NCBI RefSeq assembly: GCF_949987535.1
Contig: NC_080069.1
Span: 38,615,269-38,679,268 of the forward strand
DNA: 64,000 bases
DNA from: Balaenoptera acutorostrata
Taxonomy: Eukaryota > Chordata > Mammalia > Artiodactyla > Balaenopteridae
Reading direction: 5' to 3'
Part shown: piece after piece, positions 47,526 to 57,531 of the stretch
Layout: each line of letters starts with the position of its first letter
Numbering within the stretch: the stretch's first letter is position 1
Program-made: the position numbers and the translations under genes
Notes under the pieces: model-generated
Database searches by the model: none
What the model was told of the DNA's origin: nothing
Seen by the model: only the letters and a program-made list of their open reading frames with translations

Positions 47526-47883
47526 TTTCTGGACATGTACCTTGATAAGGCAAATAAACAAAGCCTCCTGTGCGTTTAGCTGAATCCCACCCCGTGTAAG
47601 AGACACAAAAAGCCATGCTTTCTACTCTCAGAAAACTCACAATTCAGAGAGAGACAAGAATCACATGAACAAGCCAAGTGTAAAATAATACCAAGTGGCC
47701 AGTTATTTACCGCACATTAAGGGATACAGGAAATAAGAGAATCTGCACGACTAGCCGTGGACATGCTCCACAGAAGCCTGCAGGCCGAAACAGGCCAGCT
47801 CACTCTGCATTCGCTTTTTAGTTCTCCAGGTTAAAACTTGTCTCTAATACAGATAATTTTTTTTAATTAAAATTTTTTTTTTT

Positions 47884-48345
47884 GCCGCCCACCCATCCTG
47901 GGCCGGAGGGGAGGCGGCTCAGGGTCGACGAGGACACCGGCCTCCGCGCCACCGCGTCGCTCCTCCGGCCGGCCTGGGCGTGTGGGTCGGTCAGGACCCC
48001 GGCCCCGCGGGCGGAGGGCGGAGGGCGGAGGGCGGAGGGCGGGCTGCGCCTGGGGACGAGGTCCTGCAGCCTCCCCGCCGCCTCCCCAGCGGGTTCCCGG
48101 CTGCGCCCGCCGCGGCGCTTGCACAGCAGAGTGGTCCCTCAGGTCGCTGTGGGCCCCTCCTCCGTCGGCGGCTTGGTTCAGAACACGTTTTTAGACGGGG
48201 TCAAAGGGCACACTGGGGCACGGGGTCAGACGAGGGTGCGGGGAAAGGGCGCCAGAGACTCGGGAATGTTGGGAGCCCAGACCCGCCCGGACGCGGGGTC
48301 CTGCTCCGCGGTTGCTCTGCCTGACCTTGCCCTGTGGGTGCAAAA
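47884..48345 (-). mobile_element. GC-rich insert, probable L1-mediated retrocopy of an unknown transcript
   Basis: About 460 bp of very GC- and CpG-rich sequence sits abruptly between AT-rich flanks. On the minus strand it ends in a run of A (plus-strand T11 at 47,873-47,883). Both sides carry AAAATTTTTTT (left about 47,869-47,879, right 48,346-48,356). On the minus strand the junction reads CATT/AAAAAAA, which fits the L1 endonuclease TT/AAAA preference. Inside is a 7-bp minisatellite (GCGGAGG, four copies at 48,011-48,038). The open frames on both strands match no protein I recognise, and there is no AATAAA before the tail. A locally retained CpG island is the alternative. Confidence 0.5.
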
Positions 48346-48356
48346 AAAATTTTTTT

Positions 48357-49230
48357 AATGTTTTTAATTATCTGCATGAAAGAGAATGTTGCTTCTGAAG
48401 AGGAGGCCTACAAAGTATGGTCCATATTAATTGGTAACATTAATAAAACCGGATATACTCATTCAGTGTCCGAAGCATGTTTAGCAAAACCGAGGGACTT
48501 CATGCTTCTACACCACCTCGACTTGCCTGTCCACTGCCGTATTTGCCAAGCTTTCCTATCTCTCTGTGCCATGGGAGGGGTGGGGAGGAAAGCAAGACCG
48601 ATAAAACTTCATCCTGGAAAATATTCCACTTGTTCTAATTCACTTCCTCTCCCAAACAATTGAATCAGCTTCCTGAAGCTCCGGGGAGGTGGGGGGGTGG
48701 GGGGGATATCGGCTCAAACCTTATCAATTCTAAATGGGAAATTGTAAATATCTTCCCTCCATTCCAAAGCTAGTTTGAATTACATGGAAGAAATGCCTAG
48801 AACAAGGTCTCAAGCAGTCATTTTATAAATTCTCCACCAAATGGGATGACAGGTGAGGATTCTACTTCACTCCGATTGTACAATGTGGAAATAGAGACGT
48901 TCGGGAGAAAACAAGAGCAGAGGTGCCTTACATCAGCCAGGCCTTGTCCTGAGCACACTGGTACCACTGCAATTATGGTCTGCAGAGAAGTGTAAGCCGG
49001 CCACGAAAGGGGAAGGAAATAAACCTGTGATTATCCAAAGACAGGGGAGCTCCTGAGGATATTTTGGTGGAAGTTTCTGGCATTAAAAACGGCAGTTCAC
49101 ATGCTGATTCTAGACACTCTGAGTGGCAAAGACAACATTGAGAAAGACAGCTTTCTATATTCACATTCCAAGTGTACATCAGAAACCCCCGGCAGTATCT
49201 GGTTTCAATTACACTGATTTATGTACCAGT
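48357..49230. other. unassigned intron sequence
   Basis: Contains a G-run cluster (GGTGGGGGGGTGGGGGGG) near 48,685-48,705; otherwise nothing recognised. Confidence 0.6.
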
Positions 49231-49244
49231 AAAATAGTATTTTT

Positions 49245-49560
49245 TTTTAAGCATGTGACTATTTTTAATTTTATTTATTTATTTATTTATTTATTTATGG
49301 CTGCATTGGGTCTTCGTTTCTGTGCGAGGGCTTTCTCTTGTTGCGGCAAGTGGGGGCCACTCTTCATCGCGGTGCGCGGGCCTCTCACTATCGTGGCCTC
49401 TCTTGTTGTGGAGCACAGGCTCCAGACGCGCAGGCTCAGTAATTATGGCTCACGGGCCTAGTTGCTCCGCGGCATGTGGGATCTTCCCAGACCAGGGCTC
49501 GAACCCGTGTCCCCTGCATTGGCAGGCAGATTCTCAACCACTGCGCCACCAGGGAAGCCC
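49245..49560 (-). mobile_element. CHR SINE with 21-nt 3' extra segment
   Basis: Reverse-oriented. On its own strand, AATAAA repeats are followed by exactly 21 nt of unrelated sequence (49,269-49,249) and an A8 tract. Flanked by AAAATAGTATTTTT at 49,231-49,244 and 49,561-49,574. Confidence 0.9.
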
Positions 49561-49856
49561 AAAATAGTATTTTTAAGATAACAAATAACTTCTTAACTTT
49601 TTCTGGTTTACCAAATTTCTCAGGACAGCTCCTCTGGGTATCAGGTGTAATTCAGCATTTCCAGCTTCAGCAGTTAGCTGTGAAAAGTCTATTCTCTACA
49701 GTATTCGTATACCTACAGTGCCCATAGCTTTGTTTTTGTAAAGGGAAGCAGCTTGCAATTCTCAGTCTATTAAATACTACACTCAAAAGGCTGCAGTCTT
49801 TCATCACTCTCCCAGAGACACAAATTTCTGCCGCTTACCCATAAACCACAGATGGG

Positions 49857-49880
49857 AAAAAAAAAAAAAAAAAAAAAAAA
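49857..49880 (+). repeat. A24 homopolymer
   Basis: An uninterrupted A24 run with no SINE or L1 body attached on its left and no obvious TSD. Confidence 0.97.
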
Positions 49881-52800
49881 TTGAGCTCTACCCAGAGGAG
49901 GTAAAACAATTTAGAAGAGCTTCTCAAAGGAGGGCGGAAAGATTAGAACAGAATCAGCACTAACTACTGACCTCTTCTCCCCCAAGTTGCTCCATCTATG
50001 CGCCAACGTATCCCTCTGTCACTGTTTTGTCCTATCACCTGAGTCGTACCTACCCTCCTGCGTATACAGCCTGGTCGTAGACAGTGGTATGAGTTGCTAG
50101 GCGGACATAAAGACAGGCAGTTCAGAGGGAAATCTGACCCTCTTCATGATGGGACCAAAAAAAGGTACTGATTACCTCTCCTACATTTCTTTTGCAACTG
50201 GAAAATTCCACACTGGGGGGCCAGGAACAAGAGCATGGAGGACTAAAGTAAGGTCTCGAAAATCCTGACAATCCTTACACGTTAAAAAGGGAAGGGATGC
50301 ATGGTTTCAAAAGTAGAAAACAATGAACTATAGAAAAAACTATTCAACAATGGAAAAAAATGGAAATTCACTCATTCCTTATACGTGAAAACTTACTATA
50401 TCAACTGTACTGGAGATATTTGAAAACCAGCCCCATTCATCACATTATATCTAAGAAAGAATAATCAGACAGTTTTGACCGAAAATAAAATGTGTCCCAC
50501 AAGAGTCCACACACAGAGCTAAATTTCCCAGCTGAAAACCATCAGGCTTATGAATATAAGCACCATCAATATAAACCTTTCAAACACCAGAGATCGGCAG
50601 TTCACAGCATTCATTTGTTCAAACATTACATTCCTCATCCAAAGTTGAATGTTTGATAAAGGGAAAAATCAACAACTTTCTCCCCGCCTCCTTCCCCTCC
50701 TGACATCTCTGAATGTATCAATACATTATATTACTGAATAAAATTTCTCAAGTTGACAATTGGAATGTCGACAGGTAGGACATAGGGGAAAGCCCTGGGG
50801 TCATTTCTCAGAGGTTAGCAACATTATACTTAAATGACTGCAGTGTGGTCTGTAAGCCACACGAGCTCTCAACGTCACCTCCAAAAGACAGAAGCGATAA
50901 ACAAGAGTCACTAAGGATCACACCTGTCAGTTATCACCAGAGATTAGTTACCAGCACATGACTGGTTTTGTTTTGTTCTGGACTGGGATTGAAAATAAGA
51001 CCAACTATTTCAGGTTTCAGACTTTTTCCCTGTAAAAATCCTTTTAGTACATTAAACCTAGAATGGGGATATGACACTTTCTGCTTTACCTAAGAAAGAT
51101 GTACTAGTTAGACAAAGTTATTTTTAAACCCATTTTTGTTAGATGATGTAGAAAAACCAAAGGTCAGTCATTTTTTCCTCTACTCTCTCCTAACTGTACA
51201 TTTACAGGAACTAATTTAGAATGTAAACAAAGTGATAGACTGGATTTATTATAAATAATTATACTACCATATAATCTCTCTCAAGGCTGAGGGATGATGC
51301 ATTCTGTTGTGATAACTTACTACAGCAAACCAAAGCAAAACAATTAAGTATCACCTTCCACATAAAGCCTCAAACAATCACACCCCAGCCTTAAACCAGA
51401 CAGACTAGTATACATTCCATGACTCAAAGGTTAAATAATAATGAAAGTGTTCTGTGAACTTTCTAAAAAGCTAAATTATGAACTTTGGCACTTGGGTAAA
51501 ACTACGGCACGTACTAGCACCATTCATAACTATGGGGCACAAGCCATTTGGAAAAGGTAAGAAGGTCACGTGTGTTGTCAAATGCCCATGAGAGTTGTGA
51601 ACTCAAAGCGTCAGCCTCTTCACGGGGTGAAAATGAAAACCCACCATGAAGCGGTTACTAGTTACTCCTGACCATCCTCTCCAAGCACGTATTAAGATGG
51701 ATAGGCATTAGATGGCTGCCCAAATCACTTCTGTTCAATATCAACATTATCTGGCTTCCAAAACAATGATAATTGCCAAATCCTAAGTAGTGTGAAGAAT
51801 ATAATGAAAACAGTCCTGCTTGGGAGTCTAGGTCCATCTCTTGCTACCTGATAGCCAGCTACCTTGAGAAAACCACTTGACCTAAGGACTGATGGGATGA
51901 AACAAGAAGGAAGGACTCACTGACTGCTCAGCTTCTTCTAGGTCTAAGTGCCCAAGGGTCCTGGGCTACCCTTCACCAACAAAAGCCCCTCCCCTCTACC
52001 AGCAGGTGGCATTCTTTGTCTCCTGATCAGAAATATGTTTCCATTAAAATCATGCTTTATTTCATGCATATAAAATGCCTGATTAGGTTAGGTTAGGTAC
52101 ACATTGCAATTGGGTAGAATTAGGGGTGAAAGTTCATAACTCATTCCCCTACGGGGTGTCCCAGAGGTCAGACCACCTAATCTTGACCTTGTCGCTCACC
52201 CGTCATCCCCCCACCACACCATCTCTGAAGGCATCCACACACCCCCACCCCAGTGCCTGAAGGAAATGGTCTCTACCTTTCTGGGGTTACATCTTTGCTG
52301 GGAGACCACAGGATACGTCTGATAATGTCACCTCTTCTGATATAACCCTGTATTGCAATTACTGAAATTCATCTGAGCATCCATCTCTGTAAGCTTATTG
52401 TGTTTTTCACAGCTTTGCAGGGGCGTGCCAACGCTATGGGGCCTTTAGGTTCCTAAGCGGCTGGGTGAGACACGAGCCTAGGGTAAAAGGGCATAGGAGG
52501 ACCAAAAAGGCCGCTTCAACGTTCCCTGGCTTCCCCATCAATTAGCGCCTCCATACCCTATGTTCCTGATGGTATGTCCCACCAGGTCCCAGTGAACCTA
52601 ATTTCTACGTCCCCAGGTGGTCCAGAGGCGCATTCCCAGTGCTGGCAAGCAAGCATTCAACCCAACTGCCACTCACTACTGTCACCGTGCCCTCCCTTCA
52701 CATGCTAGAAGATTATTATTAGACCTCCCTATAATGCACAAAATTTTAAAATCCCTGATTGTTACCTCTAATACATATACTTGAACTTTACCTCTCTTAA

Positions 52801-53404
52801 ACCTTTGCAGCCTTTCCCATCAGAGGAAACAGCTGAGGGCACACAGAAGCAGAAATGAGAAGAGGAAACTCACATTCAGGGAGGTCCTACAGGATGATCT
52901 CACTAGTCAACCTCATGAGCCCGCGAGTCCCACTTCCAAGGAGAAAACACGCTGGGAAGTCTCTCCCTCTCCCATCCCCACGGGATTGCCAGTCTTAGGA
53001 CTGATTCCTGCAGTTCACAGTAAACCAACAGAAAGATGTACTCAGACTGTCAGGGTTTATTACAGTTCCTCACGTCAATTAAAATGCCTCTGGATTTTAT
53101 GCCAAAATGAGAATGTTTTAACTTTAAATTATTAGCTTCCAGCAACCATCCAAACAAATGTAGAATACTTAATGCTCCACTTTGTTTTGTTTAAAACTGA
53201 TCTTGTGCTTGGATATGCTGGCTGCTGTGCACCTTACTCAGCCACAGAACACAAAAGGAAAAACAGCTTTTATTTTGATGAGCTTCAGCCTTTAATATCC
53301 TAAGTTCATCCCCACCAGAGTCATCACTCATTGAGGGCCATATACATGTAACCATATATATGTGCATGTGTGTGTGTACTCATGGTGCTTTACAAATATT
53401 AATC

Positions 53405-53590
53405 CATTTATTTAATCTGAAAGCATTTATTGAGCACCTACGTCATGCACCTAATTAGGCATAAGAGATAAAAAATGATGAGCAAGTCCAAGGTCACAAC
53501 CCTGTGACAAGCTGTGGCGAAAGCAGATAATCAAACAAGTAATGAGTATGCGTTGTGGTAAATGCTGTAACGGGGAAAAGAGGTTATTAA
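53405..53590 (-). mobile_element. L2 3' remnant
   Basis: The plus strand reads AAGCATTTATTGAGCACCTA and AATGATGAGCAAGTCCAAGG. It is the clearest old repeat in the otherwise quiet 49.6-57.3 kb zone. Confidence 0.6.
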
Positions 53591-54734
53591 AAATAATATC
53601 TGAGGCGGCGACTATGTGTGAGATGTTTACAGCCGCTGCCTCTAATTCATATAGCATCCTGCAAACGTAGGTGTCTCCCCACTTCCCAAAGGAGTGTGCC
53701 GGGCTGTCCCACACTACACACCATCCATCGGCCTCAGCACCGGCATCAGCATTTGCATCTCAAATCCCCATTCTGGTCTCAATATTGTACCTGCCGGCCT
53801 GCATTAGCCTATTCAGGCATCGATTAAACTTTTGCCCAGAATTACACAGCACATTGCACACCCACAGGGGATTAAAGAGCCCACAGCGCACCCTGAAGGA
53901 ACTTTTAAGCCGGCTACATGGAGTCATACAAGAATATTAACAACACAAAGCAAGGATGGAGCATGGACGGGGCAGTCTGTGGTCATGACCAGTGGAGTGC
54001 TTCAGAGAGCAAGTCATTTGGCTTCTGAAAGGGAGAGATCATTGTGGAGAGATTTATTCAGGAGGTGGGACCCAGGTCTTCAGATCACATAAGGTCAGAC
54101 AGTGTAAGAGAAAGAAGGCCAGTTCTCAGGAAGGCGGTGTTCACAGAGGTGCCAAGAGACTCGCAGGTTAGGCTGAACCACAGCCAGGGATGTAACTGGA
54201 GCACGATGGTGGGACAAGCTGGGCTTCAGCTGCCCCGAGTGCCAACTGATAAAGAGATGTTAAGGCACCTGGGGCATTAAAATGACCCAGTGTAACAGCA
54301 CATGGAGAAATCCGCATTTATAAGAACCCCTCCCAGAAACCACTACATGTGACAGAAGCAGTTCTTCGTTCCACCTCCTGGGATAGAGGGTGAGACCCAA
54401 AGGGCCTCCTGGAGTCAACACAGGTCACCAAACAATATTCTAACCATGACAGTCTTTTTCACTGCAGGGACTTGTTTCTACTTGAAGGGTGTGCAAGTTC
54501 AAGGCCAGAGCTGCATTATTCAGAATCAGAGTGGAGAGGCCAAGGGCTGTCAGCAATGGGTCTCCCCCATGACCCTTTTCCCACAGGATCTCCCTTCCCC
54601 AAATTGGTAAACAGAAAAAAGAATATCAAGTTGCAAACCAAGTTATTAGCATGCCTGGAATACTCACATGTCTCAACCAGTCCTGCTGATGATATCTATA
54701 TTTGTTTAACTCTTGACTGCTGATAAAATTCTTT

Positions 54735-54895
54735 TACTTGGTATTCACAACAGCCATGAAATAAGCACTAGGCCTCTCATTTTATAGATGAAGATCCTGA
54801 GGGTCAGAGATGGTAAGTGACCTATTCAAGGTTATACAGCTAGCAAGTTCTAGAGCCAATTTTGGACCAGAATATCTGTCCAGTGGTCTGTCTGC
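54735..54895 (-). mobile_element. MIR remnant
   Basis: CTCATTTTATAGATGAAGAT CCTGAGG, TAAGTGACCTATTCAAGG and ACAGCTAGCAAGTTCTAGAG are reverse-strand MIR. Confidence 0.75.
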
Positions 54896-55000
54896 TCTAT
54901 CGCTACTACAAATAATCATAATACTTTATAAAGCTCTTTAGAGTTGACAGAGAGCTTTTACAGTACACCTGGGCAGTACACACAATAATATACATAGACA

Positions 55001-55021
55001 GACACACACACACACACACAC
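55001..55021 (+). repeat. (CA)10 microsatellite
   Basis: Alternating CA ending at 55,021; preceded by diverged ACA/ATA sequence. Confidence 0.93.
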
Positions 55022-57361
55022 TCTCACCCTTGTACACACATACTCTCTGTTTTCCTAAAAGTAAAGTAACAATAGTAATAATCAAAATACTATATTCTAC
55101 TTGTTTAAAAACCCATCCTCCCTTCTCTAGCTATGGACTTTGTCTTAGACCATTTATAAGGTTAAGTGAGTAGCTATTATGTAGATTACTGCTAAAGATA
55201 TGTGGATGAAGTTTTAAATCGTAGATGTTGGTTTGTTTAGAACAAACCAGGCTTAGAACAAGCCTGCTTTTGTGTTAAGCATCTGCCCATTTTCATTTTC
55301 CGCTACTAAGCTCCTGCCTCTACTCCCAATCTTCTCTCAGTGACACATGAAGCAGCATCTTTCCTATATGTCCATCTTATGCCAGGATTTGTTTTCAGGA
55401 AGTGGCTATTTCCTGGCAGACATAACATTCACAGGACTTGAAAAAAACTTCGAAATAAAAAAATCAACCATTTACTGCATTTTTAAACAAAAGCAAAAGA
55501 CCTATCAGACACATCGGCATGTATACTTTATTTTTAAAAATCCCCAACTCCCAGTTTTTCAAAGCACTTCTTTCAAATTCATAGGTCACACAAATTAAAT
55601 TATTCAATAAACAATTTGTCAATTAGTCTTGCACAGTGGGGAGAAAATTATACACAGAAACGTAGAATGAGCCAAAATCAAAGCAAAATCTAGTGACAAA
55701 TGAGCAAACTGCTCTCCATCGCAGAGGCAGAGGGCCTGTCAATGCACCCACGAAATAAAGATCACAAACTCCCCCGCCAGCCACAGGAAGGCCTCATTAT
55801 TTTTCCTTCTCATAACACATAATTCTACCAAAAGATCTTAATGAAAATAAGGTCAACATACTTAATCTATAAAGCAATCATCTCACCTACTTTTAATCAT
55901 CTTTCTTTATAAGAGAATTCATATAATCAGGCCACACTACACAAACAGAATTTAAACATACTTTTTTGCCTTTTTCCCTTGCTCCCAAAGGAAAACTCCA
56001 TGTACCACTCATCTTGCTAAAAACCACAGGAATAAAGTGACTTAATTCTAGTTAAACCAAGTATTTCAACCACATACTCTTAAACCTTAACAATAAACAT
56101 ATCCATGAAATATTTTTGAGAGCTTTCCTTCTTACTTATTCACTCAGTAAATCTCCAATATATAGTAAGCTCCCCCTAAGCACAAGTTCCCAGTGATGTT
56201 CTGAGGCCATACTAAATGTATACAGAAATATTTTGATACAGTATCTTTTTAAAAATTGCTTTTGTTCTGAACTATTACTTGAACTTGAAAAAATTTTAGT
56301 TAAACTCAACTTTCACAATTCTCACAAGGTCATCTAGGGTGTGGGTTATTTTGAATTTCCTTTTCATGGGGAAACAGGAAGCACTGAATCAGGACATCAG
56401 GTGTATATGGAAAAATACATATTTTGATACACATGTAAATAAATACATACTTTTTTGTTTAAGATCCTTTTGTCTACTTGACTCACAATACAAATACACT
56501 GCAGTCAAATTTCTTATGTTGAATTTAAATTTAGGTGTGAAAACTGGGTTTTCTGCTCAAGTTAGACCAGAGCATAACACACCCTGTCAAATCCCCAGTC
56601 AAGGGGAAACCCATCCAGCCCTTAGAGGCCCCCAAAGAAATCATTCTTTGTTCACCTGGAAATGAAAGGCTTCACATTCAGAATCACAGCTCCTGCAGCA
56701 ATGGAAGTATGCTCTGAATCCAGATAGCCATATTAGACTCTCAACTAGGGATGCGTTAAAAATTTAACATCGCGAATGAAACCAAAGCAACCACTGACAC
56801 CAACTGGGTAATTAAATTCCTGGTTCAAGGAAGTTTCAAAATCCAAACACAACATCAACATCTGGCAAGTCTCCATGTGTGACCTACCGATACGTGTGCA
56901 TGTTATTCTGAAAATTCAGAAAGAGGGAAAGTATTAAGCCTTTAAAAGCCTATTAATTAGTTTGTACTCTCTGCACACATAAGGGCTAACTCACAGTTAA
57001 CTGCAGCTAACTCCAGTTTCAACTATATCTCAGCTTTTGCCTCATTGTCTCAGAAGGGCAAAAGCTGACAAGCATTACTGCAAACAACTAAATCTATTCT
57101 TGTCCAGGGGTCTTGATCAATACACTCTGCATCATAATCTAACACTGAAATTCTTCTCCACCGCCAGCCCCTTGTTTTAGGTAGTTTATTTCTGGTCCCT
57201 AGTCCTTGCTGGGTTAGTTAACTCTTTTGTCTATAATTTGCACATCTCCTGGAAGGACGAGGGAGACGCCTGAATTCAAACTGCATTTGTTTACCGCCCA
57301 CTGCCCGCAGTATTGTGCATTCCCACAACCCAGAAGCGTGCGCTTCCGGCACCCCCAGTAC

Positions 57362-57423
57362 CTGCCAAGTTCCTCGCCGGTGTCGTAGTAATCATCCACG
57401 TTTTCCTGCCTGAACACGGTCAT
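57362..57423 (-). CDS. DAPK1: DAPK1 first coding exon segment (start codon to exon 2 donor)
   Basis: The minus strand starts with ATG at 57,423-57,421 and encodes MTVFRQENVDDYYDTGEELG plus two bases of the next codon. It then reaches a GT splice donor at 57,361-57,360. This is the N-terminus of death-associated protein kinase 1, a large calmodulin-regulated Ser/Thr kinase with ankyrin repeats and a death domain that acts in apoptosis and autophagy. DAPK2 and DAPK3 have different N-termini (DAPK3 begins MSTFRQEDVEDHYEMGEELG), so the paralogue call is firm. In DAPK1 the next residue is Ser, and AG followed by an exon 3 pyrimidine would supply it. Only the entry to the kinase domain, up to the start of the glycine-rich loop, lies here; the remaining exons are outside the window. 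The exon-end CAG fits consensus, but the donor GTACTG lacks the usual G at +5. Confidence 0.95.
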
Positions 57424-57515
57424 GATAAACTGTCACGCCTCACGGAAGCCCAGCGCACTTCAGCTCCGCTTCCCAAACCATCACCACCGCTCCTGCGCCT
57501 CCGTGGGCCCCTCAT
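57420..57515 (-). other. upstream ORF 2 in the DAPK1 leader (31 codons), stop overlapping the DAPK1 start
   Basis: ATG at 57,515 runs 31 codons, rich in Arg and Gly, and stops at TGA 57,422-57,420. That stop overlaps the DAPK1 start as ATGA, with the uORF in a different frame. This geometry is the one associated with termination-reinitiation. Translation is inferred only. Confidence 0.5.
57440..57481 (-). other. upstream ORF 3 in the DAPK1 leader (13 codons)
   Basis: ATG at 57,481 (context GTGATGG, with G at -3 and G at +4) runs 13 codons to TGA at 57,442-57,440. It ends 16 nt before the DAPK1 ATG. By Kozak context it is the strongest of the three upstream starts. Confidence 0.5.
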
Positions 57516-57519
57516 GCAT
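57481..57519 (-). other. upstream ORF 1 in the DAPK1 leader (12 codons)
   Basis: ATG at 57,519 runs 12 codons to TGA at 57,483-57,481. The final A of that stop is the first base of the ATG of uORF 3 (TGATG overlap). The peptide is tiny and resembles nothing I know; any role would be in translational control rather than as a product. Confidence 0.5.
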
Positions 57520-57531
57520 CAGTCAACAGTC

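Larger units (their letters stand above)
1..57360 (-). other. DAPK1: DAPK1 long intron downstream of the first coding exon (5' part)
   Basis: No further DAPK1 exon is recognisable: no kinase-domain continuation starting after ELGS appears on the minus strand. In human DAPK1 the intron after this exon is on the order of 100 kb, so the whole stretch is best read as intron. All open frames examined in it either fall in SINEs or L1s or match no protein I know. The intron assignment rests on gene structure, not on a seen acceptor. Confidence 0.8.
49575..57361. other. repeat-poor intron zone next to the first coding exon
   Basis: 7.8 kb with no SINE of the type that occurs on average every 2-3 kb elsewhere in the window, and no L1 insertion with TSD. 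Only one L2 trace, one MIR, an A24 run and one CA repeat are seen. No exon is recognisable. Such a position directly 3' of a promoter is typical for clustered regulatory sequence, but this is inference. Confidence 0.65.
57424..57531 (-). other. DAPK1: DAPK1 5' UTR part of exon 2
   Basis: This is the leader immediately before the DAPK1 ATG. The 5' boundary is inferred from an acceptor-like T18 tract followed by AAAG, with AG at 57,533-57,532, so the exon would begin GACTGTTGACTGATG. A later AG (GCGCAG, near 57,493) is a possible alternative acceptor. The segment holds three upstream ATGs, listed separately. The start codon context is TATCATGA, which has no purine at -3 (T is there) and A at +4. 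That is weak by Kozak rules and makes upstream-ORF effects plausible. Confidence 0.7.

Noticed and set aside
47882..48358. 158-codon and other frames in the GC-rich block at 47.9-48.3 kb
   Set aside because: All six phases are open because of composition, and no resemblance to a known protein is seen. I kept the block as a possible retro-insert rather than a gene.
1..57360. Further DAPK1 coding exons within the window
   Set aside because: I looked on the minus strand for the kinase-domain continuation and found none; the known gene structure places the next exon far downstream.
57362..57423. Assignment of the kinase exon to DAPK2 or DAPK3
   Set aside because: DAPK3 starts MSTFRQEDVEDHYEM and DAPK2 has a longer, different N-terminus; the sequence here matches DAPK1 residue by residue through ELG.
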